Positions 7,707 to 15,800 of a stretch of 21,050 nt of DNA are shown in pieces (the stretch's first letter is position 1; each line of letters starts with the position of its first letter). The DNA is from Fen-178 sp049516835 (GTDB lineage: Bacteria; Acidobacteriota; Terriglobia; Bryobacterales; Bryobacteraceae). The DNA lies in contig JBEKSR010000099.1 in NCBI GenBank assembly GCA_049516835.1, positions 1-21,050 on the forward strand, read 5' to 3'. Both the position numbers and the translations under genes were made by a program. The notes under the pieces were generated by a model, which did not search any database, was not told the origin of the DNA, and saw nothing but the letters and a program-made list of their open reading frames with translations.

Positions 7707-8702
7707 TTAGGATGTTGCTAACGACAGCACCACAATGGAGAGCACCAGCACCACCAGGCCGCCGGACATCACCCGAAGCGGCTTCTTGCCGCTGCCCTTC
7801 CATTCGCCGGTGATCACGCCCAGGACCATGGCCGTGATGACGATCAGCGACATGAACGAGGGCCACGCCACCACCGTGGTCAACATGTTCTTCGACACGC
7901 CGTATATCACGGTGCTGCCGAACCAGCATACCGCCATGATGGCGGCCAGGAACCAGTAGCCGCCGGTTCCGCCCAAGCCCAGTCGGTTGCCGGTTCTGTT
8001 CTTCGACATCAAGTAAATGCAATAGATGAGATTGGGGATTGCGCCCGCGCACATCAGCGGCAGCCAGGTGGCGTTGTTCTTCCAGGTCTCCGAGGCGCCG
8101 GCGGCTTTGGCCACATCCGCCAGGTGGCCGCCATATTGCAGGCCCAATCCGACCAGCGCCGATCCCAAACCGCTGAACGTGCAAAACAGCAGCCCCCTAC
8201 CTATCGAGGGCTTCCCCGTGGGTCCCTGGCCCAGCGCGGCTTCGCGGGCGCGGCCGGCTTTCGCGCAGATGAGCACGCCGATGATCACCAGCGCCACTCC
8301 GCCCATCACCGCGCTACCCTTCGGGGTGAACGCCGCAGCCGTCGTGAAGAGCGGGATGAGCGCGCCCACCGCCGCCGCAATGCCCAGGATCACGGAGAAG
8401 GCCACGGCAATTCCGACGGCATCCACCGCCAGGCCGAAGAACACCTGCGAAACTCCCCACCCGGCGCCGCAGCCCGCCGCGATGGCAATCGGTCCCGAGC
8501 CCGCATCGGAGTAGACCTGGCCAAGCGACGGCACGGTGAGAAACGCGAGCACGGGGGGGAAGATGCACAGCGCGAAGATGGTCCACGCCAGCCAGGTATT
8601 CTCCCACGCCCACTTCCTGGTGAACTTCATGGGCAGGGTGAAACTGCCGTTCATCGCCGCGGCTACAATCAGCAGCAAAATCCCTATCGCGCTCTGGTTC
8701 AT
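7707..8702 (-). CDS. RhaT-like sugar:proton symporter (DMT superfamily)
   Basis: This integral membrane protein of 331 residues has about ten hydrophobic helices, an N-terminus MNQSAIGILLLIVAAAMNGS, an early K-WAWENTWLAW segment, and a C-terminal half with GVSKNMLTTVVAWPSFMS and GEWKGSGKKPLRVM. These correspond to the equivalent K-WSWE-W and KEWNNAGRRPVTVL stretches of E. coli L-rhamnose-proton symporter RhaT, so the family call is firm while the substrate is only inferred. The start chosen is the ATG at 8702, which has AAAGGACGG 9 nt upstream. A longer reading from 8738 begins inside the predicted -10 box and adds 12 hydrophilic residues. It heads an operon with the ROK kinase and is divergent from the oxidoreductase at 8805. 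Confidence 0.86.
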   Translation of the reverse strand: MNQSAIGILLLIVAAAMNGSFTLPMKFTRKWAWENTWLAWTIFALCIFPPVLAFLTVPSLGQVYSDAGSGPIAIAAGCGAGWGVSQVFFGLAVDAVGIAVAFSVILGIAAAVGALIPLFTTAAAFTPKGSAVMGGVALVIIGVLICAKAGRAREAALGQGPTGKPSIGRGLLFCTFSGLGSALVGLGLQYGGHLADVAKAAGASETWKNNATWLPLMCAGAIPNLIYCIYLMSKNRTGNRLGLGGTGGYWFLAAIMAVCWFGSTVIYGVSKNMLTTVVAWPSFMSLIVITAMVLGVITGEWKGSGKKPLRVMSGGLVVLVLSIVVLSLATS

Positions 8703-8733
8703 AAGTTCCGTCCTTTCGCCGTGATTCCTCTGC

Positions 8734-8742
8734 ATCATACCA
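8734..8742 (-). promoter_or_regulatory. Extended -10 promoter for the RhaT-ROK operon
   Basis: On the minus strand the sequence reads TGGTATGAT, an extended -10 element (TGn plus TATGAT, 5/6 to consensus). It would start transcription near 8727, about 25 nt upstream of the ATG at 8702 and just upstream of its ribosome binding site. No good -35 is present, as expected for the extended type. Confidence 0.45.
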
Positions 8743-8804
8743 CCGGACCCGAATCTTCGTGTTTGGCGTTTTGGAACGGCTACAATCGAAAGGAAGGAGC
8801 TTTC

Positions 8805-10199
8805 ATGTCAACCGCAAAGGAATCCCTGGATCGCCGGGATTTTCTCAAGACCGTAGGCGCAACGAGCCTGACTCTGGGCGCCGCCAATTCCGCGTTCGCC
8901 GCCCGCACCGGCACGAAGATGTCCGGGGGCCGGGTGCTGGGCGCCAACGATCGCATCAATGTGGGCGTCATCGGGTACGGCGGCCGCGGAGAATACGTGG
9001 CCGCGCAGTTCGCCCGGTATGGCCAGCAGAACAACGCCTGCCAGATTGTCGCCGTTTGCGACGTCTACGAGAAGCGCAAGCGCAAGGGCGCCGGCGTCTA
9101 CAATGTCAAGGGCTACCTGGACTACCGCGAGTTGCTGGCCCAACCCGATGTGGACGCCGTGATTGTGGCCTCGCCGGACCACTGGCACGCCAAAATGGCG
9201 CTCGACGCCATGGACAAGGGCAAAGACGTTTACCTGGAAAAGCCCATGGTCCACACCAACGACGAGGCCCGCCAGTTGGTGGCCACGGTCAAGGAGACCA
9301 AGCGCGTTTTGCAGGTGGGCTCGCAAACCACTTCCGCCGACATCTGGTGGAAGGCCAAGAAGGCCATTGCCGACGGCATGATCGGCCAGATGATCATGAG
9401 CCAGGGATCGTATCACCGCAACTCCTTCGGAGGCGAGTGGAACGATGGCTGGCCCATCGACAAAAATGCCGGTCCCGAGGGGAAGGACGAGAACTACATC
9501 GACTGGAACATGTGGCTGGGCTCGGCGTTCAAGCTGGCGCCCAAGCGGCCCTACGACGCCGACCGGTTTTTCCGCTTCCGGAAGTATTGGGACTACTCCG
9601 GCGGCATTGCCACCGACCTCTTCTATCACGTGGTGGCGCCGCTGAACATCTGCTGGGATGAGCCGCAGTTCCCGAGCAAGGTCACGGCCACGGGCGGAAT
9701 CTACGTCTTCAAGGACGAGCGCGAGGTGCCCGATACCTTCCATCTTCTGGCCGACTACGCCAAGGGCCACTCGCTGGTTCTCAGTTCTTCCATGGCGAAC
9801 TCGCAGCATATCCCCGGCCTGATCCGGGGACATGCCGGGACCATCATCGTGGTGGATCACGGCCAGTTCGAGGGAATGGTGCCATCCATCACGGTCAAAC
9901 CGGAGATGAAGAGCAAGTCCGGGTCGAAGGAATTGCAGCCGATTGGCGGCGAGGCATACGCCAGCAAGTTCGGCACCAAGGAAATCCAGATCCCCGTCGA
10001 CCAGAAAGACCCTATGGTGGCCCACGTCGAGAATTTCTTACAGTGCATGCGCACGCGCGAGAAACCTCACCTCGACGTGGAAACCGGCGCCCGGGCGGTG
10101 GTGGTGATCAATCTTGCCGTCCAGTCCTATCGGGAAGGCCGCACGCTCTACTGGGACCAAAAGAAGTGGAAGGCGTCCGACAAGCCGGTTAAGGCGTGA
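8805..10199 (+). CDS. Tat-exported Gfo/Idh/MocA-family oxidoreductase
   Basis: This 464-residue NAD(P)-dependent oxidoreductase probably acts on a sugar or sugar derivative. The N-terminus has a twin-arginine signal (DRRDFLKTVGATSLTLGAA, residues 9-27), so export in folded form with its cofactor is expected. The Rossmann fold follows: INVGVIGYGGRG (51-62), DVDAVIVASPDHWHA (115-129), and LEKPMV (144-149) with the family lysine in EKP. The C-terminal half is the Gfo/Idh/MocA alpha/beta domain, with GGIATDLFYHVVAPLN carrying the expected catalytic-region His. The ATG at 8805 has AGGAAGGAG 5 nt upstream and gives the complete Tat signal; an in-frame extension back to 8124 is not coding. It is divergent from the RhaT-ROK operon, which suggests a shared sugar pathway. 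Confidence 0.92.
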   Translation: MSTAKESLDRRDFLKTVGATSLTLGAANSAFAARTGTKMSGGRVLGANDRINVGVIGYGGRGEYVAAQFARYGQQNNACQIVAVCDVYEKRKRKGAGVYNVKGYLDYRELLAQPDVDAVIVASPDHWHAKMALDAMDKGKDVYLEKPMVHTNDEARQLVATVKETKRVLQVGSQTTSADIWWKAKKAIADGMIGQMIMSQGSYHRNSFGGEWNDGWPIDKNAGPEGKDENYIDWNMWLGSAFKLAPKRPYDADRFFRFRKYWDYSGGIATDLFYHVVAPLNICWDEPQFPSKVTATGGIYVFKDEREVPDTFHLLADYAKGHSLVLSSSMANSQHIPGLIRGHAGTIIVVDHGQFEGMVPSITVKPEMKSKSGSKELQPIGGEAYASKFGTKEIQIPVDQKDPMVAHVENFLQCMRTREKPHLDVETGARAVVVINLAVQSYREGRTLYWDQKKWKASDKPVKA

Positions 10200-10241
10200 C
10201 CAAGGGGTGGCGCCGGCCTGTAGCCATCCCCACAATCAAAA

Positions 10242-10762
10242 GGCTCGTCAGAAGAAATCGTGGGTGGAATCGGGTTCGGGCAGCTTGCCAAGTGAGTGAT
10301 AGAGGGCGAGTTCGAGGACGCGGTAAGTGGGGAAGCCGTACGATTTTCTCATAGTGACTTTGGCCTTGTTGTTCAAGCCCTCCACGACGCCGCTGGAAAG
10401 TAGCTTTTGAGCGCGGAAATAGTTCAGGATGAGTTCGCGATGCTTGCGTAGCGAACGGGCGATCTTCTTCATGGGTTCGATGCGGGATCGCATGGTCTGG
10501 CGGCCTTGGAGCCCTTGCGCGGACGTATGGCGATTTCGATGCTCTTGTGATCGGAACTGAAGCCGGCCTTCTGGTAAACGAATCCCGGAAAGCGGTGGCA
10601 CCGATTTAGAATTGTGATGAGCTGCAGCATGAGGTGGAAGGTGGCGACAGCGAAAACTACCAAAATAACCCGCGCCATCGTGGCGGCTTTGAGTCCCCTG
10701 AGCCGGGATCCGATGATGAGTCCCAGGCCGAGGGATTCCCCACTCGTGGATCTTGAAGACGG
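10242..10762 (-). mobile_element. Decayed ISL3-family insertion sequence
   Basis: The element holds a transposase remnant with a large internal deletion (see 10248-10678). The left edge, GGCTCGTCAGAAGAAATC at 10242, has the GG-CTC-TC look of ISL3 ends. The right edge, read inward on the minus strand from 10762, gives CCGTCTTCAAGATCCACG. The two share an imperfect similarity over about 30 bp, including a common GGAATC. No target-site duplication is visible at these edges, so the boundaries are tentative. Confidence 0.5.
10248..10678 (-). pseudogene. ISL3-family transposase remnant, internally deleted and frameshifted
   Basis: Two parts of an ISL3 (IS204/IS1001/IS1096/IS1165) transposase are joined. 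The N-terminal part (10678 down to about 10500) reads ILNRCHRFPGFVYQKAGF and IEIAIRPRKGSK, the usual start just before the zinc-finger region. The C-terminal part, in a different frame (about 10505 down to 10248), reads SRIEPMKKIARSLRKH, ELILNYFRAQKLLSSGVVEG, LNNKAKVTMRKSYGF and ELALYHSLGKLPEP, the conserved end with the last catalytic Glu in SGVVEGLNNKAK. The zinc finger and the first catalytic Asp residues are missing, because roughly two thirds of the roughly 400-residue family length has been lost. The join near 10500 is also a frameshift. It cannot be an active transposase. Confidence 0.85.
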
Positions 10763-10763
10763 T

Positions 10764-10798
10764 TATAATAACAATCAAGGCACTGGCAGTTTTGGAGG
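10764..10798 (+). promoter_or_regulatory. -10 box and ribosome binding site of the VWA-like gene
   Basis: A perfect TATAAT at 10764-10769 lies just outside the IS remnant and would start transcription near 10776. GGAGG at 10794-10798 sits 6 nt before the GTG at 10805, which decides that start. No convincing -35 is seen at the right distance; if one exists it would lie within the decayed IS end. Confidence 0.4.
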
Positions 10799-10804
10799 CG
10801 CTTT

Positions 10805-12532
10805 GTGGGCTATATCGCACCGCTCATTTTAGGCTGCTGCGCACTGGCGTTGGCGCAAGAATACATGCTACGGGACGATAAACCCGATGCCAAGGTGGCC
10901 ACTTTCCAGGCTAAAGTCGACCTCGTGCTTGTGCCGGTTGTCGTACGCGACAAGCACCGGCGGCCAATCGGCGATCTCACAAAAGACGATTTCCAGCTTT
11001 TTGACAATGGCAAACCGCAGACCATCGCAAGCTTCTCAACCGTTGAGCGCACAAAGGGAACGCGAGAGAACAAGCGGAACACGACGGCAGCGCCAATGGC
11101 CGACTCAGAGCAGGCAGGTTCAGATGGTGGGAAGGATAGTCGGGAGCGATATTTCGTCTATTTGTTCGATGACGTCAATATCAGGTTCGCCGACATGGCC
11201 AATGTTCGGGCGGCGGCCCTCAGCCATTTTCAGAACAACTTCGCTGCCGGAGATCACGCATCAATCTATAGTATCTCAGGCAAGACTTCGTTGGAGTTCA
11301 CCACCGATCGGGAGAGGCTTGAAGGTACGGTCTCTAAACTGGGGTGGGGGCAGGTAGCCGACAGCGGAGGAATGCAGTGTCCGGACGTCAGTTATTACAT
11401 CGCGGACTTAGTAGTGACGAAGGCCGACAGCCAAGTCCTGCCAGGGTTGATCAAGTACACACTAGAATGCTCTCACGTAGTAAATCCGGAACTCGCAAAA
11501 CAGATCGCCCTGGCGGCTGTAAATCGAGAGCTGATCATCGGCTCTCGGAATACGCAGCTTGCGTTGTCAACACTGAGACGTGCAATCCGGCGCTTGTCAG
11601 GAATGCCAGGCCAACGCGTAATCGTGCTGGCGTCGCCGGGCTTTTTTGCGCAAACACCGGAAGCCATCAAAGCCACGGCTGAGGTCCTTGAACTGGCAGC
11701 CAAATATGACGTGATCATCAACGGGCTCAGTGTTCGCGGCGTCATTTTGGCGGAAGAGGAGGAGGATGTTACCCGAAAGGTGATCGTCTCTCGCCGAGCC
11801 CCGCCCCGCGCATCTTCGCCTGAACAGGGGTGGATCCGATACCGCCGCGAAAGCGCACGTGCAGATGGTGACGTGATGAATGATCTGGCGGAAGGCACAG
11901 GCGGCATTTTTGTTCACAACAACAACAATTTACGCACCGGTTTCGAGCAGGTAGCGACAGCCCCGGAATTCTCTTATGTGCTCGGGTTTTCGCCGACCGA
12001 GTTGATGGCAGACGGAACCTTTCATTCCTTGAGAGTTCGTCTGCAAAGCGAAAAGGGCGCCAGTGTAGAGGCACGACGCGGGTATTATGCGCTCAAACCA
12101 GACCCGGAAAGCAGCCAATCGTCGACGGCAGAACTTGAGGACGCCATTTTTTCCCGGGATGAGAAAAGCGACCTTCCGGTCGTTGTTCAGACCGGGTACT
12201 CAAAACCTAAAGTCGCCAACGTAGTGAAGGTTCTGGTAACCGCAAAAATAGACGTGACATCCCTTCCACATAAGGACGTTGGCGGCCGGAGTCTTGATTC
12301 CTTTGATGTGGCAACCACCCTTTTCGATCAACAAGGGGGCTATGTGGCGGGAACCGCGGAGACTGTGACTTTCGGCTCCCCTGCCACGGCACCCTCTCGA
12401 GAGGATCCGGCGGTCACATTACATTGGGAGTTCCCGGAGATAAAGACCGGGAGCTATATGGTGAGGCTGGTGATCCGTGAACCCGGGAGCAAGGCGATAA
12501 CGACCATTAATCGGACGCTGATAGTCCGCTGA
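10805..12532 (+). CDS. Secreted VWFA-related protein, acidobacterial type
   Basis: This 575-residue exported protein has a short signal peptide (LILGCCALALAQ, cut probably after ALA). The pattern then follows the VWFA-related acidobacterial family (TIGR03436-like): a beta-sandwich start KVDLVLVPVVVRDKHRRP with LTKDDFQLFDNGKPQTIASF (about residues 38-79), then a von Willebrand A-like fold starting RYFVYLFDDVN. The DxSxS metal site is degenerate there (FDDVN), as is common in that family, so metal-dependent adhesion is doubtful. The later segments PGQRVIVLASPGFF, EGTGGIFVHNNNNL and SYVLGFSP, then FHSLRVRLQSEKGASVEARRGYY, are typical family landmarks. The function is unknown. Base and codon use look less GC-rich than the flanking genes, and the gene sits directly behind an IS remnant. 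The GTG start is supported by GGAGG. Confidence 0.85.
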   Translation: MGYIAPLILGCCALALAQEYMLRDDKPDAKVATFQAKVDLVLVPVVVRDKHRRPIGDLTKDDFQLFDNGKPQTIASFSTVERTKGTRENKRNTTAAPMADSEQAGSDGGKDSRERYFVYLFDDVNIRFADMANVRAAALSHFQNNFAAGDHASIYSISGKTSLEFTTDRERLEGTVSKLGWGQVADSGGMQCPDVSYYIADLVVTKADSQVLPGLIKYTLECSHVVNPELAKQIALAAVNRELIIGSRNTQLALSTLRRAIRRLSGMPGQRVIVLASPGFFAQTPEAIKATAEVLELAAKYDVIINGLSVRGVILAEEEEDVTRKVIVSRRAPPRASSPEQGWIRYRRESARADGDVMNDLAEGTGGIFVHNNNNLRTGFEQVATAPEFSYVLGFSPTELMADGTFHSLRVRLQSEKGASVEARRGYYALKPDPESSQSSTAELEDAIFSRDEKSDLPVVVQTGYSKPKVANVVKVLVTAKIDVTSLPHKDVGGRSLDSFDVATTLFDQQGGYVAGTAETVTFGSPATAPSREDPAVTLHWEFPEIKTGSYMVRLVIREPGSKAITTINRTLIVR

Positions 12533-12559
12533 TCCAGCGCCCATCGCGGCGACAATAAG

Positions 12560-12585
12560 CCGATTCTCGCCGCGGCGAGTTTCGG
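12560..12585. terminator. 26-bp imperfect palindrome after the VWA-like gene
   Basis: CTCGCCGCGGCGAG (12566-12579) is a perfect palindrome, extended on both sides by CCGA and TCGG across a TT mismatch pair. It lies 27 nt after the VWA stop and is followed by only a short TTT. As RNA it could fold, but the perfect centre leaves no loop, so it may be a protein site and not a terminator. Confidence 0.35.
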
Positions 12586-12671
12586 TTTGCGTTCAACTAC
12601 GGAGATGTAGACGGGATACGGTGAAGATCCGGCGCTCGTTGCGGCGACGGAGGATCCAATCACCGTCCCTT

Positions 12672-12706
12672 CGCTGTAAATCGGATCGCTTACAGCGTCC
12701 TTTTCT
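12672..12706 (+). terminator. Putative intrinsic terminator of the VWA-like gene
   Basis: CGCTGTAA (12672-12679) and TTACAGCG (12690-12697) form a perfect 8-bp stem with a 10-nt loop, followed by TCCTTTTCT. The T-rich tail on the plus strand fits termination of the VWA gene, 140 nt after its stop. Confidence 0.5.
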
Positions 12707-12751
12707 GATCGACACTGGGCCGCGAACCCACAGATTCCCCCGACGAGGCAA

Positions 12752-12795
12752 TCAAAAGGGCCGGCCCGGTTAAATCCGGACGCGGCCCTTGTTAG
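12752..12795. terminator. Bidirectional terminator between the VWA-like and TonB receptor genes
   Basis: AAGGGCCG (12756-12763) pairs with CGGCCCTT (12783-12790), with an inner CCGG-TTAAAT-CCGG hairpin. On the minus strand the stem is followed by CCCTTTTGATT, fitting termination of the TonB receptor transcript; on the plus strand by GTTAGTTT, a weaker tail. Confidence 0.55.
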
Positions 12796-12801
12796 TTTCC
12801 C

Positions 12802-12825
12802 AGTGCCGGCCAAGAGGCCGGCACT
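12802..12825. other. Perfect 10-bp hairpin abutting the TonB receptor stop codon
   Basis: AGTGCCGGCC, loop AAGA, GGCCGGCACT. It ends 3 nt from the receptor's stop codon and has no T run on either strand. It may be a dispersed REP-like element or an RNA 3'-end stabiliser. Confidence 0.55.
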
Positions 12826-12828
12826 ACC

Positions 12829-15800
12829 CTAGAAGTGGAACCTCAGGGACAGTTGCAGGTTGCGGACGTCGTTGCTCTTTCCCGTGACCTTCAGGAAGGT
12901 GGTCAGGTTGCTCGGGTCGGTTCCGACGCCGTTCCAGTTGGGGTGATTGAAAACATCGTAGGCCTCGGCGCGGAACTGGAATCCGAGGGCTTCGCGAATC
13001 TTAAAGTCCTTGAACAACCCCATGTTCCAGTTTTCGAAGCCGGGATTGTAGATCATGTCGCGGATGCCGGTCTGGTGATTGAAGGTGCCGGCTGGCGGCG
13101 CGCTCCACTTCAGCGTGCAGCCGGCGCCGCCTGCCGGGGGACAGCCGGCCTCGTTGAACGGATAGATCCACCAGTTGGAGTCGCTGTTGCCGCTGTTGTG
13201 GGCCATAGTCTTTTGATAGTCGAGGCTGCTGCCGTTATACACCCAGAACTGGCCGATGCTGCCGGTACCCAGGCTGCCATCGAGTCCGACGCCGACGTAG
13301 TCGGTGCTGCGGCCGATGTTGGTCGGAGTGCCCGACTGGTACTGGATCAGGGCGCTGACCTGCCAGCCGCCGAGCAGCTTGCCGGTCAGGGTGGCGGTGT
13401 TCTTGAAGAACGGCAGTTGGTACAGGACGTTGGCGATGAAGATGTGGCGCGTATCGAACTCCGCCGGCCCCCAAAGGTTGTGGGCATAGTAGGTGTCGGG
13501 GATGATATCGCGCTGGTTGGAGCCATCGTCCATGACCTTGCTGTAAGTGTAATTGGCTCCGATCAGCAAACCACCGGTGAAGCGGCGGTTCAAACTGAGC
13601 TGCAAGCCGTTGTACTTCGAGCTGGCAACGTTATCGCTCTCGCGGATCGAGTTGTAGCCCTTATACGGGCGCAGGGCGTCAAGGTTCACCCCGGGGTTCG
13701 CCGCGACCACGGAAGGCAAGGGCTGGTTGATGTCGGATTCCCGCTGCATGTGCAGGCCGCGGCGCCCGACGTAGCCGACGGTGAGGATAGCATGGATCGG
13801 CAACTCCCGCTCGACCGTGAAGTTCCAGTTCCAGGCCTCGGGATTCTTGAAGTCGCGGCTCTGGGTGGTGACGGTCAGCGGGAGAACATTGGCCGAGGTC
13901 CCACCCGGAGTGTCCGCGTTGCCGAAGGTGACGTTGGCGGTCGGCTGGAAGGGCGGGTTGCCGCCCATAAAGATGGAGTCGCTGACGCCCAGGCGGGTGA
14001 AGAAACGCCCGCCGCCAGCGCGGATTACGGTCTTTTCATTGATCCGGTAGGCGATACCGGCACGCGGCTGCCACTGCCCCCAACGGATGTGGGAGAAATA
14101 GTCCGGGTACGCGCCGTTGCGATGCAAGTAGTCGTAGGTCCCGGCCGTGGCCTCCGGAAAACGGCCCTTGCCGGAATCCGGCCAGGCGGAGCCCGGGATC
14201 ACCATGCCGTTATACCGGTCGCTGCCCGGAGTGAGGATCACGACGCCGGTCTTGGGATCGATCGAGACCGCCTTGCTCGGATCATAGAGCATCGGGTCGA
14301 ACACGATCATGTTCCCCCACAAAGCGTGGTAAGGAACAATAACGGTATAGCGTATGCCGTAATTGACCGTCAGTTTCGGGCTGACCTTCCACGAATCCTG
14401 CGCGTAGGGTTCGTAGGACGCGCCACGGAAGATGGTGTAAGCGCGCTGCCCCAGCTCAGAGTAAGAATCGAACAGACCCATGGCCGTGTTGGCGACGCCG
14501 TTGCCGGAAGACGGCGCGCCGGAACGGGTATCGGTGAACGTGAACTGCCCGTTCTGATTGTTGGTGCAGGTGGGGCAGGCGGACACGTTGATTTCGTCGT
14601 TGTCGTTTTCGCCCGATTTCTCGAAGTACATGCCCAGCTTGATGGTATGGTTGCCGCGGATCCAGGTGAAGCTGTCGGAGATGGTGTAGATGGGGCCCGT
14701 CGAGTGCGATGGGTACGGGCCGCCGTTCAGGCCGGTCAGACCGGTGATGTTGGCGGTGGGGATGCGGGTCGGGATCAGTTTACCGGCGGGGAAGATGTAC
14801 GGATAGTTGATGCCGACGCTGGTCCGATCCAGGAAGTGCGCCGTGTCGACCGGGATGTACACGTCATCCAGGCTGACGGTGGCAATCAATTCGTTCACCT
14901 TACTGGGGCTGACGGTCCAAACCCAGTCGAGAGAATTGGTCTGATTGGGACGATTGAAGTACTTCGGCGTTTCGGTGGGCGTGCCGTCCAGGGGCTGATA
15001 CTCCCAGAAGGCATAATTCATGCGCCGGAACTGGAGGCGCTGCTTGTCGGTGAGGTTCATGTCGGCGGCGAGCGTGTCCTTGCGCTGATTCTGCGGATGC
15101 TTCGCGGTCACGTAAAAGTTGCTGGATCCACCGATGGAGCCGACGGGAACATCCGCTTTGGGATACGCCTTCAGAATGCCGAGGCCATTTGGACTGAGAA
15201 GCTGGGTCGGGATCATATCGCCCGGAATCGGCACTTTCGTGTTGGGATCCACGAGCTGCACCACTTTGCCCAGGATGTTCACCGGGGTGTTGGTGAGCAA
15301 CTCGCTGAAATTCCCGGTGCGCATCAAAGCCGTCGGCACGGTCCAGGCGGCGGAGTCGTAGTACCGGTATCTCACCCACTCCTCACCCCAGTACCAGAAG
15401 AACTTGCTCTTGTCCTTGTTGAACTTGTTGGGAATATAGAAAGGCCCGCCGACGTTGTACCCGAACTGGTTGTACTGGAACGGCAGCACGCTGGTGTTGG
15501 GCAGCAGGCCGGGAATGTCGGGCGTGTGGTTGCGCGTCCAGGTGTTGGCGTTGAAGATTTTGTTTTTCACGTATTCGTAAGCTGCGCCGTGGAATTGCTG
15601 CGTGCCCGCCCGGGTGAGGATGCGGATCTGCGCGCCGGAGGTGCGGCCGTATTCGGCCGCGTAGGCTGCGGTCAGGATCTGCACTTCCTGGGTGGAATCG
15701 ACGTCGGCCGCGCCCAAGCTGGTGCCGTTGGAGCGCGTGCGGGTGGCCGGAGCGCCGTCGTAGGTGATGAGGTTCTCCGGATTCCGCGAGCCGTTGAAAT

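Noticed and set aside
8763..8786. A -35/-10 pair (TTGGCG and TACAAT) before the oxidoreductase
   Set aside because: The spacer is only 12 bp, and a start from this -10 would fall inside the ribosome binding site, so it is not listed as a promoter.
8124..8804. N-terminal extension of the oxidoreductase frame
   Set aside because: It overlaps the RhaT-like gene on the other strand and is low-complexity shadow sequence. The ATG at 8805 has a strong ribosome binding site and a complete Tat signal.
10234..10770. Target-site duplication around the ISL3 remnant
   Set aside because: The 8 bp outside the proposed ends (AATCAAAA and TTATAATA) do not match. An AATCAA on each side is too short and not at the right place.
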